Shown: piece after piece, positions 33,322 through 43,920 of the stretch
Layout of the letters: each line of letters opens with the position of its first letter
How positions within the stretch are numbered: the stretch's first letter is position 1
Assembly (NCBI RefSeq): GCF_018614195.1
Contig: NZ_JAGGOT010000004.1
Coordinates: forward strand, 1 to 64,000
Reading direction: 5' to 3'
DNA: 64,000 nucleotides
DNA from: Streptomyces sp. ISL-43
GTDB lineage: Bacteria > Actinomycetota > Actinomycetes > Streptomycetales > Streptomycetaceae
Notes under the pieces: generated by a model
Seen by the model: the letters and a program-made list of their open reading frames with translations, nothing else
What the model was told of the DNA's origin: nothing
Database searches by the model: none
Made by a program: the position numbers and the translations under genes

Positions 33322-34515
33322 TCAGCCCTTGACGCAGACGACCTGCCTGAGTTTGGCAACGACCTCCACGAGGTCCCGCTGCTGCTCCATGACCTGCTCG
33401 ATCGGCTTGTACGCCGCCGGAATCTCGTCCACGACGCCCGAGTCCTTACGGCACTCCACGCCCTTGGTCTGCTCCGCCAGATCCCGCGCCGAGAACCGCT
33501 TCTTCGCCGCCGTCCGGCTCATCCGCCGGCCCGCGCCGTGCGAGGCCGAGTTGAAGGCTGCCTTGTTGCCGAGGCCCTTCACGATGTACGTACCGGTGGC
33601 CATCGAGCCCGGGATGATCCCGTACTCACCGCTGCCGGCGCGGATCGCACCCTTTCGCGTGACCAGCAGGTCCATGCCGTCGTACTGCTCCTCCGACACA
33701 TAGTTGTGGTGGCAGCTGATCTCCTGCTCGAAGGAGACCTTGGCCTTGCGGAACTGCCGGCGGATGACCTCCTTCATGAGGCTCATCATCACGGCGCGGT
33801 TGTACTTGGCGTATTCCTGCGCCCAGTAAAGGTCGTGCCGGTACGCGGCCATCTCCGGAGTCGCCGCAAGGAAGACCGCAAGGTCCCGGTCGACCAGCCC
33901 CTGATTGTGGGAGAGCCCCCGCGCGATCCCGATGTGGTGGTCAGCCAGTTGGTTGCCGATGCCTCGGGATCCGGAGTGCAGGGTCAGCCACACAGCCCCC
34001 TCGTCATCGATGTTGATCTCCAAATGATGATTACCCTGTCCGAGGCTTCCCATTTGTCGCATTGCGCGTTCCCTTCGGAACTTCACCGCATCCGCGACAT
34101 AGTCGAACCGCTCCCACAGATCCCCGAACCCCCGCTCCGAGAACCCGTACAGCCGCCCCGGATCCACCGCCTCCCGGTGCATCCCCGCCCCCACCGGAAT
34201 CGCCCGCTCGATCTGCGAGCGCAGCCCCGACAGGTCCCCCGGCAGGTCGTTCGCCGTCAGTGAGGTCTTGACCGCCGACATGCCGCAGCCGATGTCGACG
34301 CCCACCGCCGCCGGACAGACCGCGTCCTTCATGGCGATGACCGAGCCGACCGTCGCGCCCTTGCCGTAGTGGACGTCCGGCATGACGGCCAGACCCTTGA
34401 TCCACGGAAGGCCGGCGGTGTTCTGCAGCTGGCGCATCGCGCTGTCCTCGACCGACGCCGGGTCGGTCCACATCCGGATGGGAACCTTCGCTCCGGGCAC
34501 CTCTACATACGACAT
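33322..34515 (-). CDS. rtcB: RtcB-family RNA ligase
   Basis: 397 residues. RtcB joins 2',3'-cyclic phosphate (or 3'-phosphate) and 5'-hydroxyl RNA ends using GTP and manganese. The metal ligands are visible in VGVDIGCGMS (Asp74, Cys77), GQGNHHLEI, LHSGSRGIGNQLADHHIG and ISCHHNYV, and the guanylylated His in SASHGAGRRMSRT (His326). It is intact and has no intein. No archease gene is adjacent. In bacteria it is linked to RNA repair, including repair after toxin cleavage. ATG at 34515. Confidence 0.95.
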   Translation of the reverse strand: MSYVEVPGAKVPIRMWTDPASVEDSAMRQLQNTAGLPWIKGLAVMPDVHYGKGATVGSVIAMKDAVCPAAVGVDIGCGMSAVKTSLTANDLPGDLSGLRSQIERAIPVGAGMHREAVDPGRLYGFSERGFGDLWERFDYVADAVKFRRERAMRQMGSLGQGNHHLEINIDDEGAVWLTLHSGSRGIGNQLADHHIGIARGLSHNQGLVDRDLAVFLAATPEMAAYRHDLYWAQEYAKYNRAVMMSLMKEVIRRQFRKAKVSFEQEISCHHNYVSEEQYDGMDLLVTRKGAIRAGSGEYGIIPGSMATGTYIVKGLGNKAAFNSASHGAGRRMSRTAAKKRFSARDLAEQTKGVECRKDSGVVDEIPAAYKPIEQVMEQQRDLVEVVAKLRQVVCVKG

Positions 34516-34686
34516 TTTGGTCTCAACACCCCGTTAACCGCAGAAAAGTCTGAATACGCAAAAAGCCTCGCTCTTAGTCCCAAATGCGACAGGAGACCGG
34601 CGCCGGCACCAGCGTGTGCGATAGACATTGTGTCCATCCGCGCCCGAGGCGCGGCAACGCATTTTCCCGAAGGGAGCCGGTGGAAC

Positions 34687-35529
34687 GTGCAGCGCAAGAC
34701 GGTACGTGCAGCCCTGCCAGGCATCGCGATGCTCACCGCCCTCACCGTCGGCCTCACCGGGTGCACCGACGGCGGCGGAGCCGGGACCACCAGCGACGCG
34801 AAGGCGGGCGGAAACGCCGGCACGGTCGCGCAGCCCGGCAAGTACCGCAGTCTGCCCATGCCCTGCAAGGCCGTCGACCCGAAGAAGGTCAAGGCGATGC
34901 TGCCCGTCGCCGACGCCCTCGCCCCCGAAGCCCGTGAGGCGCTTTACGCCGGCACCGCCGACGCCTCGTACGACGCCGACCGGCGCGTCGGCTGCCGCTG
35001 GACCGCGCAGACGCCGACCGAGACCAGGCTGCTGTTCGTGGGCTTCGAGCGCGTGGTCTCGTACGACCGGAACACCACCAGCGACGACGACAAGGCGCGG
35101 CAGGTCTTCATCCGCCAGCTCACCGACGCCCACCTGCCCGTCCCGGGCCCGGTCACCACCCCGACGCCGACGCCCACGCCCACACCGACGCCCACACCGA
35201 CGCCGACGCCCTCTCCCACGCCGAGTACGGCCACCAGCCCCGGCGCGGGGACCAGCCCCTCACCGTCTCCCTCCGCCCCGGTCGAGCTCGGCTCCCGCGT
35301 CCTCGAAGGGCTCGGCAACGAGGCCTTCCTCGACGACAAGCTCAGCGCCGCCGGCGCCACCGCCGCCCAGGCCCGTACGGTCCGCATTGTGTTCCGTACC
35401 TCGAATGTCATCGTCACCGTCGAGTACAGCGTCCAGCCCGCGCTCCCCGGTACGGTCCCGTCCAGCGCGGAAACCCAGGACAGGGCACGGCAGTTGGCGC
35501 AGGCCCTCGTGGAGCGGTTCGACGAGTAG
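34687..35529 (+). CDS. DUF3558-type lipoprotein
   Basis: 280 residues from GTG at 34687. A lipoprotein signal peptide ends in LTGC, followed by a low-complexity spacer and the DUF3558 domain: MPCKAVDPKKVKAMLP, then DRRVGCRWTAQ. A Thr-Pro run (35158-35211) splits the domain from its C-terminal half, which reads GLGNEAFLDDKLSAAG and RTSNVIVTVEYSV. The same layout occurs in the next gene. Likely a cell-surface protein of unknown function. Confidence 0.8.
   Translation: MQRKTVRAALPGIAMLTALTVGLTGCTDGGGAGTTSDAKAGGNAGTVAQPGKYRSLPMPCKAVDPKKVKAMLPVADALAPEAREALYAGTADASYDADRRVGCRWTAQTPTETRLLFVGFERVVSYDRNTTSDDDKARQVFIRQLTDAHLPVPGPVTTPTPTPTPTPTPTPTPTPSPTPSTATSPGAGTSPSPSPSAPVELGSRVLEGLGNEAFLDDKLSAAGATAAQARTVRIVFRTSNVIVTVEYSVQPALPGTVPSSAETQDRARQLAQALVERFDE
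35158..35211. repeat. Thr-Pro coding repeat in the DUF3558 lipoprotein gene
   Basis: ACC/ACG/ACA and CCG/CCC codons alternate for 18 codons and encode about nine Thr-Pro pairs, a stiff surface linker typical of secreted actinobacterial proteins. Confidence 0.9.
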
Positions 35530-35676
35530 CGGCGCCCGCCCGAAGGGGGCGCACAGGCCCGGGTGACGGCGCGCACAGCAGGCGGGCGCCGGGTCGGGCT
35601 ACCGTTGCTCGGGTCCCGCGCCCGTCATGGGGCCGCTCAGCCGGCCGCACGAAGACCCACAACGTCTGAAGGAATC

Positions 35677-36441
35677 ATGCACCGATCAGCCTCGCGTCTC
35701 ACCCGCGTCCTCGCCTGCGCAGCCGTTCCGGTGATCCTCACGGTCGCCGGCTGCTCGTCCGACTCGGGCAAGGACTCGGGCTCCGGCAGCGGCAAGAAGT
35801 CCGATGCGTCGTCGTCCGCCAAGCCGAACTCGAAGGCGTCCACGGCGGTGGAGAAGGCCGTGTACTCCACGCTGCCGGAGCCGTGCAAGACGGTCGCCGC
35901 GAAGACCATCGAGACGATCGTCCCGAAGGCGAAGGACGGCAACGGCACGGCCGCCAAGTCGAACGACCTGGCCAGCCGCGCCAGCTGCTCCTGGAACGGC
36001 CTGGACGAGGCCGGCCTGAAGGGCTCGCAGTACCGCTGGCTCTCGATCTCGCTCGTCCGCTACGACTCCCTCGCCTCGGTCGGCACCGGCAGCAAGCGCG
36101 CCGAGGACGAGTACGCCAAGCAGGTCGAGAAGGCGAAGGTCGTCGAGGGTGCGGAGAACATGAAGCCGGAGGCGGCGGGCGGCATCGGCGACCAGGCCAC
36201 GTCCTTCACCTTCACCACCAAGAAGGACGGCGACTTCTCCAACACGACGGTCATCGCCCGCACCCACAACGTGATCATCACCCTCGACTACAACGGCACC
36301 GCCTACGAAGGCGCGGACGCTCCCGACCACGCGAAGCTGCTCGCGGACGCGATCGCGGCGACGAAGGAGACCGTGGCCTCGGTCGAGGCCGCCAACCAGC
36401 AGAAGCAGCCGGAGCAGGCGCCCGCGCCGTCGAACTCCTAG
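35677..36441 (+). CDS. DUF3558-type lipoprotein
   Basis: 254 residues. Signal peptide with lipobox VAGC, a Ser/Lys-rich spacer, then a DUF3558 pattern: LPEPCKTVAAKTIETIVP, RASCSWNGLDEAGLKGSQYRWLSISLVRYDS, and near the end GIGDQATSFTFTTKKDGDFSNTTVIARTHNVIITLDYNG. A paralogue of the preceding gene, arranged in tandem 147 bp downstream with its own GAAGGAA ribosome site. Anchored outside the membrane; role unknown. Confidence 0.85.
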   Translation: MHRSASRLTRVLACAAVPVILTVAGCSSDSGKDSGSGSGKKSDASSSAKPNSKASTAVEKAVYSTLPEPCKTVAAKTIETIVPKAKDGNGTAAKSNDLASRASCSWNGLDEAGLKGSQYRWLSISLVRYDSLASVGTGSKRAEDEYAKQVEKAKVVEGAENMKPEAAGGIGDQATSFTFTTKKDGDFSNTTVIARTHNVIITLDYNGTAYEGADAPDHAKLLADAIAATKETVASVEAANQQKQPEQAPAPSNS

Positions 36442-36598
36442 CGGCTACGGAGCCTTGCGCGGACCGGACCCCGAGGGGACGGCCCAGAGGGTGACCAAGA
36501 GGTGACCGGACCGCTGACGTCCGGTCACCCGTACGCGCGTACGCTGTGCCTGCCGTAGCTCGACATGGGTACATGGGGACAAGGGGAGGGGATCGCGG

Positions 36599-38059
36599 GT
36601 GGCCGCGATGCAGCTGACTCGTACGCACCGGATATTGATCGGTGTCGTGGTCGCCGGAGCCGTCGTCATCGCCGGGATCGGCTTCGCGGGCTCGTACTCC
36701 GCCGTGCGCGCGCTCGCCCTGCAGAAGGGCTTCGGCAGCTTCTCGCTCGTCTTCCCGATCGGCATCGACGCGGGCATCTGCGTCCTGCTGGCGCTGGACC
36801 TGCTGCTGACGTGGATCCGGATCCCCTTCCCGCTGCTGCGCCAGACGGCGTGGCTGCTGACGGCCGCGACGATCGCCTTCAACGGCGCGGCGGCCTGGCC
36901 CGATCCGCTCGGGGTCGGGATGCACGCGGTGATCCCGATCCTGTTCGTGGTCACCGTCGAGGCGGCCCGGCACGCGGTGGGCCGGATCGCGGACATCACC
37001 GCGGACCGTCACATGGAGGGGGTCCGCATCACGCGCTGGCTCCTGTCTCCGATCCCCACCTTCAAGCTGTGGCGCCGGATGAAGCTGTGGGAGCTGCGCT
37101 CCTACGAACAGGCCGTCGGCATGGAGCAGGACCGCCTGATCTACCAGGCGCGCCTCCAGGCCCGATACGGCCGCTTCTGGCGCCGCAAGGCCCCCGTCGG
37201 CGCCCTGATGCCGCTGCGCCTGGCCCGTATCGGCGTCCCCCTGTCCCAGACGGCCCCGGAGGGCCTGGCGGCCGCCGGCATCGACCCCCTGCTCCTGCCT
37301 CCGGCGGCGGAGGTGACGGGGACGACGCCCCCGGCCCTCCCGGCCGGCTCCGCCGCCGCCCCGGACGCCCACGGTCCGGCGGAGGCCGCCGGCACCGCGG
37401 CCGCGCCCGCGGACGGCGTGGTCCCCGGCGGCATCCCGGCCGCGGGCCCGGGCGCCCCCGGCGCGGCCGCGCCCCAGGCTCAAGCACCTGCGCAGGCGCA
37501 GGCACTGGTGCAGGCACCGGCGCAGGCACAGCCCCACCCCGGCCCGCAGTGGGAGGGCGAGCCCGGCGGACCGGCCCCGCAGGGGGTCCACGCCGCCGCC
37601 CCCTTCGCGGTGGACCCCACCGCCATGCCCGCCGCGCACAACAGCGCCTGGTTCGCCGCCCCCCGCGCTCCGCAGGCGGCTTACGAGGGCGGTTACAGCC
37701 CCCACCTGGTGGAGGGCCTGGAGCCCACCCCGGTGATGCCCCCGGCGGGCCCGGCCCCCGAGCAGCAGGAGCTGCCGATACCGGCCCCCCGCCAGGAGGA
37801 GCCGGCGGACGCGGGGTTCGACGAGGTCCGGTTCGACGAGGCCGAATTCGACGAGGTCAAGTTCGCCGAGGCGGCGTACGAGGTCTTCCGCGGGTACATC
37901 GAGGAGAACAACCAGGTGCCCACCCCCGAGCAGGTGGACATATACCTCTCGGACCGCCACGGGATCGTGCACCCGCGCAGCGCGTCGATGATCCGCCGCA
38001 TGATGCCGAACCTGAAGCAGCGCTACCAGCAGGACCTGCAGAACGAGCACATCGCCTAG
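36599..38059 (+). CDS. DUF2637 membrane protein
   Basis: 486 residues. The N-terminal ~130 residues hold four hydrophobic helices (LIGVVVAGAVVIAGIGFAGSY, FPIGIDAGICVLLALDLLLTW, WLLTAATIAFNGAAAW, HAVIPILFVVTVEAARH) as in DUF2637 proteins, some of which are linked to plasmid spread (Spd). A Pro/Ala/Gln-rich middle (about 210-390) and an acidic C-terminal helix region (DEVRFDEAEFDEVKFAEAAYEVFRGYIEEN) follow, ending in RSASMIRRMMPNLKQRYQQ, which resembles a short DNA-binding or dimer helix. GTG at 36599, preceded by AGGGGAGG. Confidence 0.8.
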   Translation: MAAMQLTRTHRILIGVVVAGAVVIAGIGFAGSYSAVRALALQKGFGSFSLVFPIGIDAGICVLLALDLLLTWIRIPFPLLRQTAWLLTAATIAFNGAAAWPDPLGVGMHAVIPILFVVTVEAARHAVGRIADITADRHMEGVRITRWLLSPIPTFKLWRRMKLWELRSYEQAVGMEQDRLIYQARLQARYGRFWRRKAPVGALMPLRLARIGVPLSQTAPEGLAAAGIDPLLLPPAAEVTGTTPPALPAGSAAAPDAHGPAEAAGTAAAPADGVVPGGIPAAGPGAPGAAAPQAQAPAQAQALVQAPAQAQPHPGPQWEGEPGGPAPQGVHAAAPFAVDPTAMPAAHNSAWFAAPRAPQAAYEGGYSPHLVEGLEPTPVMPPAGPAPEQQELPIPAPRQEEPADAGFDEVRFDEAEFDEVKFAEAAYEVFRGYIEENNQVPTPEQVDIYLSDRHGIVHPRSASMIRRMMPNLKQRYQQDLQNEHIA

Positions 38060-38080
38060 CCGGCACCCCCCGACCCACCG

Positions 38081-38130
38081 CACATGCGCGAGGGCCCGCA
38101 CCCCGAGGGGTGCGGGCCCTTGCGCATGTG
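38081..38130. terminator. Bidirectional hairpin between DUF2637 gene and lysS
   Basis: CACATGCGCGAGGGCCCGCACCCC against GGGGTGCGGGCCCTTGCGCATGTG: a nearly perfect stem of more than 20 bp with a 2-base GA loop core, between convergent genes. Confidence 0.85.
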
Positions 38131-38141
38131 GTGCGGCCGGC

Positions 38142-39884
38142 TCAGGCGGCGAGCAGCTTGCGCACCCGGTCCGCCCCGACCGCCAGCAGCAGCGTGGGCA
38201 GGCGCGGCCCGGTCTCCCGGGTCACGAGGAGCCGGTAGAGGAGCGCGAAGAACGTGCGCTGCGCGACCTTGAGCTCCGGCGTCGGCTTGGCGTCGGCTTC
38301 CAGTCCGGCCATGACCTTCGGGACGCCGTAGACCAGCGTGGTCAGTCCGTCGAGCGACCAGTGCGAGTCGAGGCCCTCCACGAGCCGCCGCAGCGATTCG
38401 CGGCCCTCGTCGTCCAGGGACGACAGGAGTTCCACGTCGGCCTCTTCGCGCACGAGCGTCCGCTGGTCGGCGGGCACCTGGGTGGTGATCCAGTTCTCGG
38501 CGCGGTCCAGGCGCGGGCGTACCTCGTCGAGGGAGGTCAGCGGCCGCTCGGGCTCCAGGTCGCTCAGGATGCGCAGGGTCTGCTCGTCGTGGCCTGCGGT
38601 GATGTCGACGACGGACGCGAGGGTCCGGTACGCCATCGGGCGCGGGGTGCGCGGCAGCTCGTGCGAGGCGACGCGTACGGCGCGGGCGTGCGCGGCGGCG
38701 TCGGCGGGCAGGACCGAGCCGTCCTCGACCTTGGACTCCAGCTTGTCCCACTCGTCGTAGAGCCGCTGGATCTCCTGGTCGAAGGCGATCTTGAAGGACT
38801 GGTTGGGGCGGCGGCGCGCGTAGAGCCAGCGCAGCAGCTGCGGCTCCATGATCTTCAGCGCGTCGGCCGGGGTCGGGACCCCGCCCTTCGACGAGGACAT
38901 CTTGGCCATGCCGCTGATGCCGACGAACGCGTACATCGGTCCGATCGGCTGCTCGCCGCCGAAGATGTGCACGATCTGCCCGCCGACCTGGAAGGAGGAG
39001 CCGGGCGAGGAGTGGTCGACGCCCGAGGGCTCGAAGATCACGCCCTCGTAGGCCCAGCGCATCGGCCAGTCGACCTTCCAGACGAGCTTGCCGCGGTTGA
39101 ACTCGCTGAGCTTGACCGTCTCGGTGAACTCGTCCTCGGTGCAGACGTAGGTCAGCTCGGTCGTCTCGTCGTTGTAGGACGTCACCTTGGTGAAGTCCTT
39201 GCCGCACTGACCGCAGTACGGCTTGTACGGGAAGTACCCGCCCTCGCCGATGCTGCCGTCGTCCTCGGCGGCGGCGCCCGAGCCCTCGGCGGCCTCCAGC
39301 TCGGCCTCGTCGACCTGCTTCTGCTGGGGCTTCTTGCCCGCGCCCGGCTTGGCCTTCGTCCGGTACTGGTCGAGTACGGCGTCGATGTCGCCGCGGTGCT
39401 TCATCGCGAACAGCACCTGCTCGCGGTAGACGCCGGTCGTGTACTGCTCGGTCTGGCTGATCGGGTCGTACTCGACGCCCAGCTCGGCCAGCGACTCGAC
39501 CATGGCGGCCTTGAAGTGCTCGGCCCACGTCGCGTACTGCGAACCGGCGGGCGCCGGGACCGAGGTCAGCGGCATGCCGATGTACTGGCCGTAGGTCTCG
39601 GGGTCCACGCCGGGGATGCCGGCCGGCACCTTGCGGTAGCGGTCGTAGTCGTCCCAGGACAGGACGTGGCGGACCTCGATGCCCCGGCGGCGGATCTCGT
39701 CCGCGACCAGGTGCGGGGTCATGACCTCACGGAGGTTGCCCAGGTGGATCGGGCCGGAGGGGGAGAGGCCGGACGCGACGACGACGGCTTTGCCCGGGGC
39801 TCGGCGCTCCGCCTCGGCGATGACCTCGTCCGCGAAACGGGAGACCCAGTCGGTCTCGGTGCTGCTCTGGGCGCTCTGAGCCAC
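38142..39884 (-). CDS. lysS: Class I lysyl-tRNA synthetase
   Basis: 580 residues. The class I signatures are present: the HIGH-like [13 protein letters not shown] (about 39-51) and the KMSKS-like [10 protein letters not shown] (about 300-309). This is the archaeal-type LysRS, unrelated in fold to class II LysS; Streptomyces commonly has it. A zinc-binding CGQCG lies near 220, and a Gly/Glu-rich insertion ([20 protein letters not shown]) near 185. It charges tRNA-Lys with lysine. Divergent from argS with a 178-bp intergenic region. Confidence 0.93.
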   Translation of the reverse strand: MAQSAQSSTETDWVSRFADEVIAEAERRAPGKAVVVASGLSPSGPIHLGNLREVMTPHLVADEIRRRGIEVRHVLSWDDYDRYRKVPAGIPGVDPETYGQYIGMPLTSVPAPAGSQYATWAEHFKAAMVESLAELGVEYDPISQTEQYTTGVYREQVLFAMKHRGDIDAVLDQYRTKAKPGAGKKPQQKQVDEAELEAAEGSGAAAEDDGSIGEGGYFPYKPYCGQCGKDFTKVTSYNDETTELTYVCTEDEFTETVKLSEFNRGKLVWKVDWPMRWAYEGVIFEPSGVDHSSPGSSFQVGGQIVHIFGGEQPIGPMYAFVGISGMAKMSSSKGGVPTPADALKIMEPQLLRWLYARRRPNQSFKIAFDQEIQRLYDEWDKLESKVEDGSVLPADAAAHARAVRVASHELPRTPRPMAYRTLASVVDITAGHDEQTLRILSDLEPERPLTSLDEVRPRLDRAENWITTQVPADQRTLVREEADVELLSSLDDEGRESLRRLVEGLDSHWSLDGLTTLVYGVPKVMAGLEADAKPTPELKVAQRTFFALLYRLLVTRETGPRLPTLLLAVGADRVRKLLAA

Positions 39885-40062
39885 GACACGTCCTTCTATC
39901 TCGAATGCTGGCTTCAGCCATTCTCCCAGACGGAAGGGAGCGCTCCGGGGTTGCCCGGCGCCGCTTTATCCCGGGATGCGGACAGCCCCCGCGTGGGATA
40001 CTCGGTCCTTGTCGGAACACCCAAGTGCACGCTCAGGCACGACCTCACAGGAACGGCAGCTC

Positions 40063-41847
40063 ATGGCCTCGGTCCCTTCCCTCGCTTCCTCCGTCAATCA
40101 GCGCGTCGCGGACGCACTCGCCTCCGCCCTGCCGGACGCCGGTGCGAGCGACCCGCTGCTGCGACGAAGCGACCGGGCCGACTTCCAGGCCAACGGCATC
40201 CTGGCGCTCGCGAAGAAGGCCAAGGCCAATCCGCGCGAGCTGGCCACGACCGTGGTCGAAGGCATCCCGACCGGTGACCTGATCCAGGAGATCGAGGTCT
40301 CGGGCCCCGGCTTCCTCAACATCACCGTCACCGACCGGGCGATCATCGAAACCCTGGCCGCGCGCGCCGCCGACGACCGCCTCGGCGTCCCGCTGGCCGC
40401 GAAGCCGGGTACGACGGTGATCGACTACGCGCAGCCGAACGTCGCCAAGGAGATGCACGTCGGCCACCTGCGTTCGGCCGTGATCGGCGCCGCGATGGTG
40501 GAGATCCTGGAGTTCACGGGCGAGAAGGTGGTCCGTCGCCACCACATCGGCGACTGGGGCACCCAGTTCGGCATGCTCATCCAGTACCTGCTGGAGCACC
40601 CGCACGAGCTGGACCACAAGTCCGATGACGGCGCCGACGACGCGGAGGTCTCCGGTGAGGAGGCCATGTCCAACCTCAACCGGCTGTACAAGGCCTCGCG
40701 CGTCCTCTTCGACTCCGACGAGGAGTTCAAGACGCGTGCCCGGGGCCGGGTGGTGGACCTCCAGGCCGGCGAGCCGCAGACGCTGGCGCTGTGGCAGCGG
40801 TTCGTGGACGAGTCGAAGATCTACTTCTACTCGGTCTTCGACAAGCTGGACATGGACATCCAGGACCCCGACGTCGTCGGCGAGTCCGGCTACAACGACA
40901 TGCTCGTCGAGACGTGCAAGCTGCTGGAGGAGTCGGGCGTCGCCGTCCGCTCCAACGGCGCGCTCTGCGTCTTCTTCGACGACGTCAAGGGCCCGGACGG
41001 CAACCCGACTCCGCTGATCGTCCAGAAGTCCGACGGCGGCTTCGGCTACGCGGCCACCGACCTCTCGGCGATCCGCGACCGCGTGGGCACGCTGGGCGCG
41101 ACCGAGCTGATCTACGTGGTCGACGCGCGGCAGTCCCTGCACTTCAAGATGGTCTTCGAGACGGCGCGCCGGGCGGGCTGGCTGAACGACGAGGTCAAGG
41201 CCGTGCAGCTGGCCTTCGGCACCGTCCTCGGCAAGGACGGCAAGCCGTTCAAGACCCGTGAGGGCGAGACGGTGCGGCTGGTGGACCTGCTGGACGAGGC
41301 CGTCGACCGGGCCACGGCCGTCGTACGGGACAAGGCCGAGAAGATCGGCCTGAGCGAGGCGGAGATCGTCGAGAACGGCCAGTACGTCGGCATCGGCGCC
41401 GTGAAGTACGCGGACCTGTCCACGTCGGCCGCGCGCGACTACAAGTTCGACCTGGACCAGATGGTCTCGCTGAACGGCGACACGTCCGTGTACCTGCAGT
41501 ACGCGTACGCCCGGATCAAGTCCATCCTGCGCCGGGCCGGCGACCGGGCGCCGGTCGCGCACCCGGAGCTGGAGCTCGCCCCGGCCGAGCGGGCGCTGGG
41601 CCTGCACCTGGACCACTTCGGCGAGCTCATCGCCGAGGCGGCCGCGGACCACGCCCCGCACAAGGTGGCCGCGTACCTCTACCAGCTGTCCTCGCTGTTC
41701 ACGACGTTCTACGACCAGTGCCCGGTCGTGAAGCCCGAGCCCGAGCTCGTCGTCGGCGAGAACCGCCTCTTCCTGTGCGAGCTGACCGCCCGCACCCTCA
41801 GCAAGGGCATGTCCCTGCTGGGCATCCGGACGCCCGAGAAGCTCTGA
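40063..41847 (+). CDS. argS: Arginyl-tRNA synthetase
   Basis: 594 residues. The HIGH motif appears in [19 protein letters not shown] (about 127-145), the N-terminal Add-1 domain starts with [18 protein letters not shown], and the KMSKS-equivalent region is [17 protein letters not shown]. The anticodon-binding end has the usual [18 protein letters not shown] and [21 protein letters not shown] at 40063 after CAGGAACGG. Full length, no anomalies. Confidence 0.95.
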   Translation: MASVPSLASSVNQRVADALASALPDAGASDPLLRRSDRADFQANGILALAKKAKANPRELATTVVEGIPTGDLIQEIEVSGPGFLNITVTDRAIIETLAARAADDRLGVPLAAKPGTTVIDYAQPNVAKEMHVGHLRSAVIGAAMVEILEFTGEKVVRRHHIGDWGTQFGMLIQYLLEHPHELDHKSDDGADDAEVSGEEAMSNLNRLYKASRVLFDSDEEFKTRARGRVVDLQAGEPQTLALWQRFVDESKIYFYSVFDKLDMDIQDPDVVGESGYNDMLVETCKLLEESGVAVRSNGALCVFFDDVKGPDGNPTPLIVQKSDGGFGYAATDLSAIRDRVGTLGATELIYVVDARQSLHFKMVFETARRAGWLNDEVKAVQLAFGTVLGKDGKPFKTREGETVRLVDLLDEAVDRATAVVRDKAEKIGLSEAEIVENGQYVGIGAVKYADLSTSAARDYKFDLDQMVSLNGDTSVYLQYAYARIKSILRRAGDRAPVAHPELELAPAERALGLHLDHFGELIAEAAADHAPHKVAAYLYQLSSLFTTFYDQCPVVKPEPELVVGENRLFLCELTARTLSKGMSLLGIRTPEKL

Positions 41848-41856
41848 CATACGCGC

Positions 41857-41901
41857 GGGGGGCCGCGGGAAGCACGCTCGGCGTGCTCCCCGCGGCCCCC
41901 C
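41857..41901 (+). terminator. Hairpin terminator after argS
   Basis: GGGGGGCCGCGGG-AAGCACG and CGTGCTCC-CCGCGGCCCCCC form a long stem with a TTTCG tail, just after the argS stop at 41847. Confidence 0.8.
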
Positions 41902-41955
41902 TTTCGTGTGTCCGTGCGTCGCGCGTCCGCTGATCGGCGGTCCGCCGATCGCCCG

Positions 41956-43692
41956 TCAGCTGATCGCGCGGATCGTGTTCCAGCCGCTCAGACCGACCGT
42001 GGTGCGGGTGCCGTCCACCGGGTTGCCCGCGCCGTTGGTCTCACCGGCGTAGAAGAGCAGCGTGCCCGTGCCCTCGTTCGTGGTCGCCCACATGTCCGCG
42101 ACCCCGTTGCCGTCGGCGTCGCCCGCGCCGGCCAGCAGGGGCCGGTTGCCGGTCCCGTAGCCGTAGCCGTACTCGGTGCGCTCGCCGAAGGTGCCGTCGC
42201 CGTGGCCCCGGTACAGCCACAGCTTCTCGTCGTTCGCGTCGCGCGCGAACAGGTCGGCGTGGCCGTCGTGGTCGGCGTCGCCGGCCGCGCTCAGGCTCAT
42301 CGGGGACCAGCCCCGCAGGCCGATCTGCACTCCGGACTTCACACCGGGGTTGGCGGCCGGGTCGCCCGCGTACAGCCACAGGGTGTCGCCGATGGTGGCG
42401 ATCACGTCCGGGTAGCCGTCGCCGGTGGCGTCACCGACGCCGACCACCTTGGAGTCGGTGGGGAAGCCGGTGCCGATGCGCACCGGGGAGGCCAGGGTGC
42501 CGTCGCCGCGGTTCGGGTAGACGCGCAGTTCGCTGCCGACGCGGGCGACGATGTCCTCGGTGCCGTTGCCGGTCCAGTCGCCGCGGTGGGAGACCGAGGC
42601 GCCGGCCCAGCCGCCGCTGCCGATTTCGGCCGGGCTGCCGGTGACGCCGCCGTTGCCCTGGCCTGCGTAAAGGCGGAGCTTGCCCGCGTCGTCGATGGCG
42701 ACCAGGTCGGACTTGCCGTCACCGTTCATGTCGCCGGCCGCCGGGGCGCCGCGCAGGACCGCGGTGACGGGGGCGTGGTCGGAGACCCCGCTCGGGGCTA
42801 CGCCGACCTTGTTCGGGGTGGTGTCCATCCGCGCCGAGTCGATGGCGCAGGAGGCGAAGCGGCTCGCGCCGACCGCCTTCGTGGTGAAGAGGTGGTCGAG
42901 CTTGTGCCAGGTGTGGTCGCCCTGGCCGCCGTTCGCCTCGGCGTCCCAGCCGTGGTACGTGTACCCGTCGATGCAGCTGTCGTACGCGCTGGTCAGGGGC
43001 GCCATCTCGGTCGCGCCGGCGTTGCGGTTGAAGTCGCCGCCGAGGACGAAGCCGCCGGGGGCGTGCGCGTCGACGAACGCCTTGACGTTCTTGATCTGTC
43101 CGGCGGCGCGGCTCGCGTCCCCGGGGATGATGTGCGTGGTGCAGGGCGTGGTGCTCCAGCCCTCCACCGCCACGCACAGCGCCGCGAGGGTCTGGGCGTC
43201 GGCCGGGGAGTCGGGGAGGGTGTCCTCGGCCCACGAGTCGGTGATGGTGCCCTTGACGGCCAGCAGGATGCCGAGTTCGCCGGGCAGGCCGGCCCGGCAG
43301 TCGGTCCGGCCGTCGGGGCGCGCGCCCTTGGCGTGCCGGATGGACCATGCGGTGCCGAGCCGCTCCTGCAGAAGCGCCATGTGGCTGCCGGGGGCGCCGC
43401 CGCAGACCTCCTGCAGCATGACCACGTTGGCCTGCCGCTCGTCGACGACCTTCTTGATCTCGTCGATCTTCACGGCCGGCTCGTTGCGGTACGGGCAGTA
43501 GCCCACGCCTCCCCGGCTGCCGCCGGCCTCTCCGCAGATGTTCCAGGACACGACCCGGATCTCGTTCTGCGCCGGTATCGCGCTTCCCACGGCCTGGGCC
43601 GTGGGCGCCGCGACCAGTGCGGTGCCGAGCGTGGCACCGAGGGCCGCGACGGTCGCCGCCACGGACATGAGCATCCGTACGGATCTCTTCAA
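41956..43692 (-). CDS. Secreted endonuclease/exonuclease/phosphatase with FG-GAP/VCBS repeats
   Basis: 578 residues starting at a TTG (43692; GGGTGGGG upstream), since KRSVR gives the positive n-region of the signal peptide. The EEP domain has IRVVSWNICGEAGG, MLQEVCGG, FVLGGDFNRNAG and SDHAPV, all the metal and catalytic residues of the DNase I-like fold. The C-terminal half has FG-GAP/VCBS repeats, each with an Asp-rich loop such as GDMNGDGKSDLVAI, GDATGDGYPDVIAT, GDADHDGHADLFAR and GDADGNGVADMWAT. Secreted; it could be a nuclease, a phosphatase or a sphingomyelinase-like enzyme. Confidence 0.9.
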   Translation of the reverse strand: MKRSVRMLMSVAATVAALGATLGTALVAAPTAQAVGSAIPAQNEIRVVSWNICGEAGGSRGGVGYCPYRNEPAVKIDEIKKVVDERQANVVMLQEVCGGAPGSHMALLQERLGTAWSIRHAKGARPDGRTDCRAGLPGELGILLAVKGTITDSWAEDTLPDSPADAQTLAALCVAVEGWSTTPCTTHIIPGDASRAAGQIKNVKAFVDAHAPGGFVLGGDFNRNAGATEMAPLTSAYDSCIDGYTYHGWDAEANGGQGDHTWHKLDHLFTTKAVGASRFASCAIDSARMDTTPNKVGVAPSGVSDHAPVTAVLRGAPAAGDMNGDGKSDLVAIDDAGKLRLYAGQGNGGVTGSPAEIGSGGWAGASVSHRGDWTGNGTEDIVARVGSELRVYPNRGDGTLASPVRIGTGFPTDSKVVGVGDATGDGYPDVIATIGDTLWLYAGDPAANPGVKSGVQIGLRGWSPMSLSAAGDADHDGHADLFARDANDEKLWLYRGHGDGTFGERTEYGYGYGTGNRPLLAGAGDADGNGVADMWATTNEGTGTLLFYAGETNGAGNPVDGTRTTVGLSGWNTIRAIS

Positions 43693-43920
43693 TTCCCCAC
43701 CCTTTGATCAGTGTGATGACCGGCGGAACTCCCGCCGGGCGCCCCAATAATCACTGCTCCCCGCCTCCCGGGCGAGGGCGGGGCCACCGCACCGGCTTGT
43801 GACCGTAGGCCGGCGGCTCCCGCCCGTGAGCCGCCGGCTTCACCCGTACGGCCCGCTTGGGGCCGTACGGCCCGGGTAGGGGACGGCCCATCCTTCCCCT
43901 ACCCACCCCCGGAGGGCCCC

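Noticed and set aside
43845..43875. Direct repeats of CCGTACGGCCCG before the VOC gene as a mobile-element scar
   Set aside because: Only two short GC-rich copies, no flanking transposase or target duplication; CCGTACGG is common in this genome.
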